A DNA stretch of 64,000 nucleotides. Source: Maniola hyperantus (Eukaryota > Arthropoda > Insecta > Lepidoptera > Nymphalidae). The notes below the pieces were generated by a model. The model ran no database searches and was not told the DNA's origin. It saw only the letters and a list, made by a program, of their open reading frames with translations. This document shows, in pieces, positions 10,184 to 19,198 of the stretch. The stretch lies in assembly GCF_902806685.2 (NCBI RefSeq), contig NC_048556.1, positions 12,052,734-12,116,733 of the forward strand, written 5' to 3'. Position 1 is the stretch's first letter. Each line of letters opens with the position of its first letter. The translations under genes were made by a program, and so were the position numbers.

Positions 10184-13100
10184 ATGGCACCAAAGAAAAA
10201 TTACACCCCCGAGCAAATGGGGAACGCCATAGAAGCGGTTAGGAAGGGGGAAAAAATTGCTAAAGCTGCTGAAAGATTTGGGGTGCCAAGAGTAACATTA
10301 CACAATAAAATAACAGGAAAAAGTCCGCTTGAGTGTTCCATGGGTCCAGCCACGTATTTATCTAAAGATGAAGAACGTGTATTAGAATTGTGGGTTGAAC
10401 TAATGAGTGAAAAGCATATTCCGATAACCAAAGATGAGCTGCTTGACAGCGTTCAAAGAATAATTTCGGAAAAACACCAAGTAACACCTTTTGTCAACAA
10501 TCGCCCAGGAAAGAAGTGGTATAGTCTGTTTTTAAAGCGACACCCTATAATTTCTGAAAGAACTTCTCAAAATTTAACTACAGCGAGAGACAATGTAACA
10601 GAACAAGACATAGAAAGATGGTTTAAAGAAATCGATGATTATTTACAGGAAAAAGATTTAAAGTCGGTGCTTGAAGAGCCTGATAGAATATTTAATACAG
10701 ATGAGAGTGCATTTTACTTGTCGCCTAAACCAGGAAAAGTACTTGCTAGACGAGGTGATAAACATGTATACAGCTCTTCAGGGGACGAAAAAGATAATCT
10801 CACAGTTTTAATTACTGCGAATGCTGCAGGGACTTTGGCTCCTCCCATGGTTGTTTATAATTACGAGAGAATCCCAGCAGCTGTATCGAGTAAATGTCCA
10901 GATAATTTTGGGATTGGCAGGTCTCAAACCGGATGGATGTGCGGGGCCACATTTTATGAGTTCATTACCAACATATTTCACCCATGGCTTATAGAACAAA
11001 ACATAAAAAAACCCATTTTATTTTTCCTAGATGGACACAGGTCTCATTTAACGCTGCATCTTTCTGATTTTTGTGCTGAAAATGGGATCGAACTAATATC
11101 ACTCTATCCAAATAGCACACATCTCCTCCAACCTATGGATCTCGCAGTATTTAGACCTCTAAAACTGTTGTGGAAAAAAGCTGTAACGAAGTGGAAAATT
11201 AATAACTCTGGCGAAAATTTAAGAAAAGAAGATTTTGCTCCACTTCTCCAAGAAGCTTTACAGAATATTACAAAAGACAGCATAAAAAATGGCTTTCGCG
11301 CTGGTGGCCTATATCCTTTTGGCCCAAGCTATGTTGACATGTCAAAGATTAAATCTGGACCACGAAAAATACAGAATCAAGAGCTGCAGCTACAGTTCTT
11401 AAATAATCTTGAAAAAGAAATAAAAAATAAATTGTCAGCTGAAAAATTACAGTATTTTAGAGAACTATTTTACAAGCCCCGAAACGAGTTAAACGATTTG
11501 TTGCACATCGAAGATACTTCACTTTACCATATTTGGGCTTGCACAAAACAATCGATTGAATTTTCTGCTCATATTCAAGACAACGATCAGCTAAATACTC
11601 ACAGTACATCTGACAGAAATACTGACCAAATTGAAGCAACACTCGTAGAAGAGCAGCGTCCTAGCACATCCAAAATTTCAACTAGTTCTTCTAGCATACC
11701 TGTAAGAGAGCCAACCCGTCTTGAGGCAACAATCGTTGAACAACCGCAGCACAACACATCCAAAGACGAAACTAGCTTTTCTAGTATTCCTGAAAGTTTG
11801 CCTGAAAGAGAGTCGGACCGTCTTGAGGCAACATTCGTAGAAGAGCAGCGTCCTAGCACATCCAAAATTTCAACTAGTTCTTCTAGCATACCTGTAAGAG
11901 AGCCAACCCGTCTTGAGGAAACAATCGTTGAACAACCGCATCACAACACATCCAAAGACGAAACTAGATTTTCTAGTATTCCTGAAAGTTTGCCTGAAAG
12001 AGAGTCGGACCGTCTTGAGGCAACAATCGTAGAAAACCAGCGTCACAGCATAACCAAAGATTCAAGTCGTTTTTCTAGCACACCTGTAAGAGAGACTGAC
12101 TATCTTGAGGCAATAATCGTTGAACAACCGCATCACAACACATCCAAAGACGAAACTAGCTTTCCTAGTATACCCGAAAATTTGCCTGAAAGAGAGTCGG
12201 ACCGTCTTGAGGCAAGACTCGTAGAAGAGCAGCGTCCTAGCACATCCAAAATTTCAACTAGTTCTTCTAGCATACCTGTAAGAGAGCCAACCAGTATTGA
12301 GGCAACAATCGTTGAACAACCGCATCACAACACATCCAAAGACGAAACTAGCTTTCCTAGTATACCCGAAAATTTGCCTGAAAGAGAGTCGGACCGTCTT
12401 GAGGCAAGACTCGTAGAAGAGCAGCGTCCTAGCACATCCAAAATTTCAACTAGTTCTTCTAGCATACCTGTAAGAGAGCCAACCCGTATTGAGGCAACAA
12501 TCGTTGAACAACCGCATCACAACACATCCAAAGACGAAACTAGCTTTCCTAGCATACCTGTAAGTGTACCTAAAAAAGGGTCTAACCGTCTTGAGGCAGT
12601 GCTCGTAGAAAAGCAGCGTCTTAGCACATTCAAAGATTCTTCTAGTTTCTCTAGCATGCTTGTAAGAGAGCCAACCCGTCTTGAGCAACCGTTGTCTGAT
12701 CTTCATAAGACACCCGTGAAGATTGCAGATTATACAAAAACCTATAAATCTCCCATGAAAATTAAAGGATGTATAGTGCCTTCTCCTTTTAAAAGGAATT
12801 TGTATTGGCCGGATGATGACGACATGAATAAAGGAAAAAAACGAAGACTTAAGGAGAAACTGCCATACACAGTAACTAGTCAAGCGTGGAGAGAATATCA
12901 CAAGAAAAAGGAAGCTGAAAAACAACGCATTATAGAAGAAAAGGAAAGAAAAGCTAAAGAGAGGGCAGAGAAAAAATTGTTAAAAGAGAAATTGTTCCAA
13001 GAAAAGAGAAGAAATAAAATTATAAGAACAAAAATAGATGACACCTCTTCGGATGACACAGAAACTGAAGTACAATATTGTGAAACTGATAACAGCCCTT

Positions 13101-13522
13101 ATGAATTGGAGCAAGAAGAAGAGAAGTCGCCTGTTGCAACACACAAGAATATTAAGTCAAAAAAATCAAGAAAAAGACTGAAAACAAAATTTCAGAACTT
13201 GGAAGGTTCTGACTTGGAATCTGAAGATGAACCGCTTAGCAAGCTTTCGAAATCGCAAAGATTGTCCAAAGGAACTTATGTTGTAGTGACATACGAAGGC
13301 GAATATTTTCCAGGTATTATTGAGAATATATCAAACAAGTCTTTCGAAATAAGTACAATGACGTTTTCAACCGGGAATACATTCAAATGGCCTGAGAAGC
13401 TCGATAAGATATGGTATCAGGAAAATGATATAGTACAAGTTATAGATCCACCGGTGCTCACTAATAAAAGAGGATTTTATACTATAAAAGAGATGGCTAA
13501 GTACCTACCTTTCACAGTTTAA
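10184..13522 (+). CDS. Pogo/Tigger-like transposase with internal tandem repeats and C-terminal Tudor-like tail
   Basis: I start at the ATG at 10184 (MAPKKNYTPEQ) rather than the in-frame ATG at 10088. A splice acceptor ends one base before 10184, and the upstream 32 residues look non-coding. The product is 1112 residues. Residues 1-48 are a Psq-type helix-turn-helix, and about 58-140 a CENP-B-type DNA-binding domain. The DDE nuclease core has its acidic residues at D173 (NTDES), D283 (FLDGH) and D319 (QPMDLA), a DD35D spacing as in pogo/Tigger transposases. Residues 482-831 are 11 tandem units of 30 and 34 residues. About 906-946 is a Lys/Glu-rich coiled coil, then an acidic Ser stretch. The last ~85 residues (TYVVVTYEGEYFPGIIE ... 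KWPEKLDKIWY) resemble a Tudor/SH3-like barrel seen in other insect proteins. The frame is intact with all three acidic residues, so catalysis is possible. The inverted ends around it argue for a transposon rather than a domesticated gene. Confidence 0.88.
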   Translation: MAPKKNYTPEQMGNAIEAVRKGEKIAKAAERFGVPRVTLHNKITGKSPLECSMGPATYLSKDEERVLELWVELMSEKHIPITKDELLDSVQRIISEKHQVTPFVNNRPGKKWYSLFLKRHPIISERTSQNLTTARDNVTEQDIERWFKEIDDYLQEKDLKSVLEEPDRIFNTDESAFYLSPKPGKVLARRGDKHVYSSSGDEKDNLTVLITANAAGTLAPPMVVYNYERIPAAVSSKCPDNFGIGRSQTGWMCGATFYEFITNIFHPWLIEQNIKKPILFFLDGHRSHLTLHLSDFCAENGIELISLYPNSTHLLQPMDLAVFRPLKLLWKKAVTKWKINNSGENLRKEDFAPLLQEALQNITKDSIKNGFRAGGLYPFGPSYVDMSKIKSGPRKIQNQELQLQFLNNLEKEIKNKLSAEKLQYFRELFYKPRNELNDLLHIEDTSLYHIWACTKQSIEFSAHIQDNDQLNTHSTSDRNTDQIEATLVEEQRPSTSKISTSSSSIPVREPTRLEATIVEQPQHNTSKDETSFSSIPESLPERESDRLEATFVEEQRPSTSKISTSSSSIPVREPTRLEETIVEQPHHNTSKDETRFSSIPESLPERESDRLEATIVENQRHSITKDSSRFSSTPVRETDYLEAIIVEQPHHNTSKDETSFPSIPENLPERESDRLEARLVEEQRPSTSKISTSSSSIPVREPTSIEATIVEQPHHNTSKDETSFPSIPENLPERESDRLEARLVEEQRPSTSKISTSSSSIPVREPTRIEATIVEQPHHNTSKDETSFPSIPVSVPKKGSNRLEAVLVEKQRLSTFKDSSSFSSMLVREPTRLEQPLSDLHKTPVKIADYTKTYKSPMKIKGCIVPSPFKRNLYWPDDDDMNKGKKRRLKEKLPYTVTSQAWREYHKKKEAEKQRIIEEKERKAKERAEKKLLKEKLFQEKRRNKIIRTKIDDTSSDDTETEVQYCETDNSPYELEQEEEKSPVATHKNIKSKKSRKRLKTKFQNLEGSDLESEDEPLSKLSKSQRLSKGTYVVVTYEGEYFPGIIENISNKSFEISTMTFSTGNTFKWPEKLDKIWYQENDIVQVIDPPVLTNKRGFYTIKEMAKYLPFTV
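11627..12676 (+). repeat. In-frame minisatellite: 6 A units and 5 B units alternating
   Basis: A units are 30 residues (like RLEATxVEEQRPSTSK...SSIPVREPT) and B units 34 residues (like RLEATIVEQPHHNTSK...ENLPERESD). The order is A B A B A B A B A B A, 350 codons exactly, so each A+B pair is 192 bp. Units 1, 2, 4 and 5 of the A series are nearly identical; A3 and A6 are diverged. No stop or frameshift has accumulated. Confidence 0.9.
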
Positions 13523-13650
13523 AATTTGGTGCCACTTAGGCACTCTATTATATTAAGTACTTACTTTTTTCTTTAACGACTGAAGTTAACGTTTTTTTAT
13601 TAGATACTATATACTTGATAGGTACTTAGAGCTTTCATAGATGAACGACA

Positions 13651-13810
13651 GCATGCCTGCGATAGCTCGCGACAGTTGTCGCCGACCGTTCGCGACAATG
13701 GCCGGAAACTCTCGGTGACTGCCGCCGACCGTCACCGACGGCCGCCGACAGTTTCCGGCCACTGTCGCGAACGGTCGGCGACAACTGTCACGAGCTGTCG
13801 CAGGCATACT
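13651..13810. repeat. Long GC-rich hairpin, copy 1
   Basis: The arms 13651-13710 and 13750-13810 are almost perfectly complementary, for example CAGTTGTCGCCGACCGTTCG against CGAACGGTCGGCGACAACTG, with GGCCGGAAACT against AGTTTCCGGCC near the loop. It is strongly G+C-rich within A+T-rich surroundings. Confidence 0.85.
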
Positions 13811-14165
13811 GTCCCTCGTCAGTAAGAGCCCGAGTTATATAAAATTTTTCTTTAAATAGGCGATATTTAGAACATAGATGTTGATCTCGGTGAAATTTTT
13901 GATCTCCTTACAAATTAGTAATAGATACTTAAGTAAAATAATGTCATCAAAGTTCTTATGATTATCTGTAATAAGTAAACACCTACAAGGTATTAGCATA
14001 GGTCGTAATTTTTGATACAGTGTATTTCTTATTTTGTTAACCAGTTATTTCTTAAAGTGATAAAAGGTTCGTTTTAAATGAATACTTTTCAGACTGATTG
14101 GTTTTTAGTTAATAAATATGAAAGAATATTTGATAGGTACTTAGAGACCTCATAGACGAGAGACA

Positions 14166-14332
14166 GTATGCCTACGACAGCTTGTGACAGTTGTCGCCGA
14201 CCGTTCGCGACAGTGGCCGGAGACTGTCGGCGGCGGTCGGTGACGGTCCGCGACGGTCGGCGGCAGTTGCCGAGTTTCCGGCCATTTTCGCGAACGATCG
14301 GCGACAACTGTCGCGAGCTGTCGCAGGCATAC
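14166..14332. repeat. Long GC-rich hairpin, copy 2
   Basis: This is the second copy, with the same outer arms (TGTCGCCGACCGTTCGCGA against TCGCGAACGATCGGCGACA) and a diverged loop of repeated GGTCGGCGGC-type words. Pairing is a little less perfect than in copy 1. Confidence 0.8.
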
Positions 14333-14768
14333 TGTCACTCGACTGAAGTTGACTGTAAGAGCCCTTTAGAGTAATATAAAGTTTTTCTTAAATAGGCGAT
14401 ATTTAGAACATAGATGTTGATCTACGTGAAATTTTTGATCTCCTTACAAATTAGTAATAGATACTTAAGTTAAATAATGTTATCAAAGTTCTTATGATTA
14501 TCTGTAATAAGTAAACACCTACAAGGTACCTATCAGCATAGGTTGTAATTTTTGATACAGTGTATTTCTTATTTTGTTAACCAGCTATTTTTTAAAACAA
14601 GTAATAAGAGGTTCGTTTTAAATGAATACTTTTCTGACTAATTAGTTTTTAGTTAATAAATATGAAAGAATCATACTCATAACTCAGTTCTTCATTTTTA
14701 CCATTGCATCCTCCACCATGCTGGCTTCATAAATATAAAAACAAGTTGGTACCTATCTGTCCGTCCAT

Positions 14769-15078
14769 TGTCCATTAATTGGATGTCCATAACTGGATTT
14801 TGTTAATTAATGGGCGTCCATTACTAGATCTTGTTCATTATTGGGTGTCCATTACCAGATTTTTACTGTACATCATTGGTTGAATGAATATTTTAAATAC
14901 AGTTTGAATATTTTAATTATTTTATTTGACCTAGTTATCTTAGCCTAGTTATTATAATTAAATGACATAAAGGAAAACCCAACCTTCATGCTACATTTAG
15001 TTCTAACTGTATATGTTTCTTATCTAAGGAGATATATTGAAATATATATTTTTTTGTCCTTAAACCGTCCATAATTGG
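14769..15078 (+). promoter_or_regulatory. Right cluster of the TGTCCATTACTGGA motif
   Basis: Head-to-tail matches lie at 14769-14783, 14784-14797, 14815-14828, 14832-14845 and 14846-14859, and an isolated one at 15066-15078, all in the same orientation. Spacing within the cluster is about 14-31 bp. Confidence 0.55.
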
Positions 15079-15460
15079 TGTCGTTACCTTATATTAATAT
15101 CAATGGTTGCGCTACCAGTGGGAGATCCCAGTCGCCACCACCAAATTGGTTGCGCAACTAAGTGGACACCAGCCGGGAGATTCGCTAACTCATTGACTCT
15201 CATTTGGCTTATTTTAATCCATTAAAGGTTTTCTACGAAATATTACTCTTATATAACGGTCAGTGAAGCAGCAATGTAGAACCAACCAATGTCAAATGAG
15301 TTTGATGGCTTTGATATACATAGCCACCGCGTGATCACTGAATTACCGAATCACCCCCCAGCTGGTGAGGTCCTATCGTCCATGGGGCTGTACCTATACA
15401 TTTTATTGGCAGCGTGACTGGTTGCGCCGCCACTCGCGGCCGCCGTCCTAGTGAGACAGT
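15060..15460 (-). repeat. Right inverted end block of the pogo-like element
   Basis: In reverse complement it carries ACTGTCTCACTAGGAC, CTGGTAGCGCAACC and ATAAGGTAACGACACCA. The word GGTTGCGC occurs three times here (near 15105, 15149 and 15420). The block is longer than the left one, so it has either gained an insertion or the left end has lost sequence. Confidence 0.55.
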
Positions 15461-16130
15461 GCCCTAAGACAATTGGAATCTTGCCGATAAACCTACGTTT
15501 TTAAAGCGAACTAGGAATACAAATTGAGATAGATAATTTCAGCTTTGGTAGTATAATATCATTTCGTTATCGAAGAACGTATCGAATTCGATTCGACAGC
15601 GTCCATGTTTGCTCGATTGAGTATTTTGATACATCACAGTGTGCTTAGTATGAGCTTTTACATCACATCAACGTTGATAGAGTTCGAGCGTCGAAACACT
15701 TCAGCGTTAAAGTAAAATGGACATTAGGTAGGTACAGTTCACGACATCCCTTTCTTCTTCTCTCTCGCGGGCTGGTTTCCGCACTTAAACGTTTCCGTCT
15801 GTTGGGCGTGCAGGTAGACCTATAGGAGCCCTATTTTTCTTTGACTTTACGCGACAATAGCCTAATATTAGACATATCGTCGTTTCAGGATCAAACCGAG
15901 ACTTTCCTCACTCTAGTTCATTCTGCATTCTGGCCTTGTTTTAAAGCTCAAGTTCCTCCATATATTATATTATGGATACTGATGATATCATCAGTTAGCT
16001 TTCCAAGCGGAAAAGCGTTACAAAATTAAAATCTGAACCGGATCGAAATCTATTTTACTCTGATGTTATTGTTTTTCCATCTCGAATTCTATGAACGTTA
16101 GGTGGGATGTAGAATCTCATACTAAGCACA

Positions 16131-16235
16131 CAGCTCCTGCAAATTACTTGTACTGTGTAAACATAAATTAATTTCTTCATTTCAATTTTGACTTATTGCG
16201 AGTGTTTACACAGTGCAAGTAACTTGCCAGAGCTG
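16131..16235. mobile_element. 105-bp palindromic MITE
   Basis: CAGCTCCTGCAAATTACTTG... at 16131 faces the reverse complement of GTGCAAGTAACTTGCCAGAG at 16213-16232. The arms are about 32 bp (through ACTGTGTAAAC) with an A+T-rich loop. Confidence 0.7.
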
Positions 16236-16287
16236 ACTGCACGTTTTTTTGACACTTCGCTTGTAGCCGAGCGTTGCGCTAATGGTA

Positions 16288-16797
16288 CGGCTCCACTATC
16301 GGGATTCGGCAACTGATTCGAGTTCGGGATTTTTACGATAGTTCCGCATTCGGCAAATCGACAGGCCACGTTATTCGGGATACGGCGAATGTTTATTGTT
16401 TTTAACCGACTTCAAAAAAAAGGAGATTCTCAATTCGGCTGTAGGTATATGTTTTTTTTATTTTTGTTTTTTGTATGTTTGTTATGCGATTACTCCGTCA
16501 ATTATGAACTGATTTTGATGGTTCTTTTTAGTGTTTGGCGAATATAAATAAGTTTGGCAAATCAGTTGAACGCCAGACGCGACATACTGTGGCGGCGAAT
16601 AGTAGTTGTTTTTCCGGGATATATCTATTACACCAAAAGGATTATTAGACATATCCCGGAAAAACGAAGAGTTCCCGCGGGATTTTTAAAAACCATTCGG
16701 GTCGATACGATTGCTACTACACGATGGCAACACATAGGTAGGTACACATAATTCACGATATCACGAATCATTTAGCGGAATCCCGATAGTGGAGCCG
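16288..16797. mobile_element. 510-bp MITE with 20-bp terminal inverted repeats
   Basis: CGGCTCCACTATCGGGATTC at 16288-16307 is mirrored by GAATCCCGATAGTGGAGCCG at 16778-16797. Inside lies another repeat at about 16405-16540 (CCGACTTCAAAAAAAAGGAG ... TGAACTGATTTTGATGG), and an imperfect dyad at 16612-16670 (TTTTTCCGGGATAT against ATATCCCGGAAAAA). No target duplication is obvious. Its right edge is 120 bp downstream of the FGF stop codon. Confidence 0.65.
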
Positions 16798-16917
16798 AGC
16801 TATAAGAGAGCGCCGCGTGCGGGCGTGTCGGGCGGCGTCGAAGGGAATGCTAGAGAGTCGGTGGAAGGGTGGAACCGTGCTAGTGTGCGAGCGCCACGGC
16901 AGCCAAGGCGAGCAGAT

Positions 16918-17403
16918 TCAGGCGCGCCCGTCCGGCGCAACCGACCGAAAAAACTCCGCGTCCGTCGTCGTGGACATCGTGGACATCGTGGACTCGTCCC
17001 ACGATTCCGTCGTGGACGTCGTGCCGTCGTGTTTTCTCCTCGCTTTAGGATGTCGCTGCTTCTTCTTCGAGTCGTTCGCTTTCTTGTGCTTCCGTTTCCT
17101 CAGGTTCTGTTTGTTGACGCGGCGCTGGCAGCTCCTGTGGAAGGGCGACGGCCGCTTCAGCTTGCCGCGATGGCGCCGCGGCGGGCACTGCGCGCCGCGC
17201 ACGCCGTCCCAGCGCGACGTCATGGTCAGCGCGTACGACGACAGGTTGCCCAGCGGCCGGCTCACGGGGATCTGCGTGCGGCGCGCGCGCCCCCTGTTGT
17301 CCAGCGCCAGGAACGTCTTCTTGCCGCCGCGGATGCGCGAGTACGTGTTGTAGTTGTTCTCCTCTATGTGCTCCTCGAACACGCAGTCGTCCGAGATATC
17401 CTT
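16918..17403 (-). CDS. bnl: Fibroblast growth factor (branchless-like), last coding exon
   Basis: The exon starts at 17403 directly after a 3' splice site (TTTGTTTGTTCCAG) in phase 0 and ends in TGA at 16918-16920, giving 161 residues. Residues 1-58 are the C-terminal part of an FGF beta-trefoil: DDCVFEEHIEENNYNTYS, a KKTFLALDNRG strand, then RRTQIPVSRPLGNLSSYAL, the basic heparin-contact and closing strand. The remaining ~100 residues are a basic tail (RKRKHKK, KARRKH) and a Ser/Thr/Met-rich end. Long tails are known in insect FGFs. FGFs are secreted ligands for FGF receptor tyrosine kinases; branchless signals through Breathless in tracheal branching. The bnl assignment rests on my memory of its RPLGKLSSY-type motif and tail, so pyramus/thisbe types are not fully excluded. 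The exon is G+C-rich, unlike its surroundings. Upstream exons would lie right of 17404 on the minus strand; I could not find them. Confidence 0.85.
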   Translation of the reverse strand, partial: KDISDDCVFEEHIEENNYNTYSRIRGGKKTFLALDNRGRARRTQIPVSRPLGNLSSYALTMTSRWDGVRGAQCPPRRHRGKLKRPSPFHRSCQRRVNKQNLRKRKHKKANDSKKKQRHPKARRKHDGTTSTTESWDESTMSTMSTTTDAEFFRSVAPDGRA

Positions 17404-17475
17404 CTGGAACAAACAAAGAAGGATATTCAGTTTCGACCAGATGCACAAAGAAAGGTTGTAGAAAGAAAGAAAAAT

Positions 17476-17740
17476 CAGTCAAGTGCGAGTCGGACTCGCA
17501 CAAGAAGAGTTCCGTACTACCTTACAAGAAATAACACTTTCTCATTGTTTTAAATTTTCATAGCGGCCATTTTGAAAACTTTATTATTTATTGTTATAGC
17601 GGCAATAGAAATACACATTTTATGAAAATTTCAACTCTCTACCTATTACAGTTCACGAGATACATCCCGCTGACAGACAAACGGACGGACGGGCGGACAG
17701 CGGAAGCTTAATAATAGGGACTTCACTGTCTAATAACTAG
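17476..17740 (+). mobile_element. Dispersed repeat with GTGCGAGTC-GACTCGCAC hairpin
   Basis: The perfect 9-bp dyad GTGCGAGTCGGACTCGCAC at 17481-17499 opens the repeat, followed by AAGAGTTCCGTAC and, 150-200 bp on, GACAGACAAACGGACGG and GGACTTCAC. 33480-33660 has the same 3' half. It sits in the FGF intron about 70 bp from the splice acceptor. Confidence 0.55.
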
Positions 17741-18149
17741 AGTTTTTGCAAATAGATAGGATCGCTTTATGACGTGGACCGCAGAAATAATTTTCAGAAA
17801 TGAAATCAAACAATTGCTTAGACCCTATAACAATGGTTCTTCAAACATGCACCTGCTTCGAGACTCGCAGTCGCTGTAGGTACAGTACCTGCTGTTATCC
17901 GAGATATGCATTCATAAATCGCCAGATAATTCCCAATGGCCACGATCCTGCAGGCGTGACCGGCGAACAAACAGGCAGACAGCCAAATAGACAGCATTTG
18001 CATATTCGGATTCCCTTCGCACTGCGATTAATAGCGAGAGGTGCATCTAAACCGGTCGAGCTAAAATGCATTCTATGCAACTGGCTTAAGGCTTATTGTT
18101 TATTGTAAATTGGATTTTATATTGATTGTAATTTTATAGGATACAGGAT

Positions 18150-18352
18150 ACTAGATAAAGCTCGCGATTTCTTTCGCGTAAGTTTCGGTTTTTCAAAAAT
18201 CCAGTGGGAACTCTTTGATTTCCCGGGATAAAAAGGTTGATGTCCGTCTCCGGGATGCAAGCTATCTCTGTACCTGCCAAACGTCACACGGATGGGCGTG
18301 AAAAGTAACATACTGACAAAGAGAAATACTTTTGCATTTATAATATTAGTAG
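18150..18352 (-). mobile_element. Helitron-like family B, diverged minus copy
   Basis: Recognisable words on the plus strand include AAAAATCCAGTGGGAACTCTTTGATTTCC, GGGATAAAAA, GATGCAAGCTATCTCTGTACC and TTTGCATTTATAATATTAGTA. The terminal CTAG is mutated. Confidence 0.55.
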
Positions 18353-18360
18353 ATTGATGA

Positions 18361-18675
18361 AGGGGTGATAGCCTAATGGTTAACATGCCAGCCTCCTAGT
18401 TGGGGAATTGGGTTCTATCCCGATTGACGACCTCCTGTGGTAGGCGCTGTGGTCTTATTAGTGGGAGGTCCCAGGTTCGACCCTACCGGCAAAGCCGTGC
18501 CGTCAAGTGATTTAACGTTCCGGTACAATGCAGCTGTGTAGAAACTAAAGAGGCATGGATTTATTAAAAACTGCCATACCCTTTCCAGGTTAGCCCGCTT
18601 CCGTCTTAGACTGCATCGTCACTTACCACCAGGTGAGATTGCAGTCAAGGGCTAACTTGTATCTGAATAAAAAAA
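18361..18675 (+). mobile_element. tRNA-derived SINE with second tRNA-like box region
   Basis: The head has an A-box-like TAGCCTAATGG and a B-box-like GGTTCTATCCC. A second B-box-like GGTTCGACCCT follows at about 18475. The body ends in ACCACCAGGTGAGATTGCAGTCAAGGGCTAAC and a short A-rich tail. 22030-22105 and, inverted, 27900-27970 share this 3' end. Confidence 0.6.
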
Positions 18676-18734
18676 ACCCTGCTAACTTTTCAAAGCTATG
18701 TGTATTTTAAGCTGTCACCTAAATATTACTTGCT

Positions 18735-18910
18735 TTAACGTTGAAGCAAAACATCGTGAGAAAACCTGCATGCCTGAGAGTTCTCCATAGTATTCTCAAA
18801 GGTGTGTGAAGTCTGCCAATTCGCACTTGGCCAGCGTGGTAGGACTATGCTGACAGAAGATCCGTGCCCTAGTGAGCCGGCGATGTGTTGATCATGATTA
18901 TGATGACGCA
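18735..18910 (+). mobile_element. SINE 3' portion
   Basis: It carries GTGAGAAAACCTGCATGCC, GAGAGTTCTCCATAG, CGCACTTGGCCAGCGTGG and GAGCCGGCGATG, the 3' half of the SINE at 24412. The tRNA-like head is absent. Confidence 0.65.
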
Positions 18911-19198
18911 GTGGTGATGACGTGCGTTTATGAAGTCCGAGTCGTAATATCTCGCAAGACGACTGTGGACGCCTATCAATCGCGGTTCTTAGCCATAGCT
19001 TACGGACGCGTCCCATGGTTTGTTTCACGCTTTAACCTTGTGTTTTGTTGATTTATTTATTTTATATAGTTGTAATACCTAGCTGTAAAATATTAACTAT
19101 TCAAATTATGTTTGGGAAGGCACTGGCCCCTAAGACACGGGATTTCCTAGTTTAGGGGTCAGGATTCCAGAGAGTTGATTACTGTACTGAGTTGTTTT

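Larger units (their letters stand above)
13616..14671 (+). repeat. 515-bp tandem duplication downstream of the transposase
   Basis: TGATAGGTACTTAGAG begins at 13616 and again at 14131. The two copies run in parallel through the GC-rich hairpin, TAGGCGATATTTAGAACATAG, TTTTTGATACAGTGTATTTC and AGTTAATAAATATGAAAGAA. Each copy ends with an AATAAA, so either could give the transposase mRNA a poly(A) site. Confidence 0.8.
8518..15460 (+). mobile_element. Pogo/Tigger-like DNA transposon, about 6.9 kb
   Basis: The transposase gene lies between inverted end blocks. The left end TGTCTTACTAGGAC (8519-8532) is mirrored by GTCCTAGTGAGACA at 15446-15459. Further in, CTGGTAGCGCAAC and ATAAGGTAATGACACCA on the left match the reverse complement of 15066-15120, both followed by ATTATGGAC-type words. 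A candidate 4-bp direct repeat, GCCC (8514-8517 and 15461-15464), borders the outermost match. Typical pogo elements make TA duplications, so either the outer limit or the class is uncertain. The ends are complex rather than simple short TIRs. Other repeats lie in the intron (9395-9965) and between the right-hand blocks. Confidence 0.6.

Noticed and set aside
11627..12676. Regular repeats resembling a CRISPR array
   Set aside because: The repeats are in-frame protein-coding units without unique spacers, in a eukaryotic genome.
12446..12925. Antisense frame in the transposase repeat region
   Set aside because: Open only because the tandem repeat lacks stops on that strand; no start context or domain.
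17045..17503. 152-codon minus-strand frame overlapping the FGF exon
   Set aside because: Alternative frame of the same exon with low-complexity Ala/Arg/Glu content; the other minus frame carries the FGF motifs.
16789..17553. 254-codon plus-strand frame across the FGF exon
   Set aside because: It is the G+C-rich antisense shadow of the FGF exon; composition is Arg/Ala/Val-rich with no domain, while the minus frame has a splice site and FGF signature.
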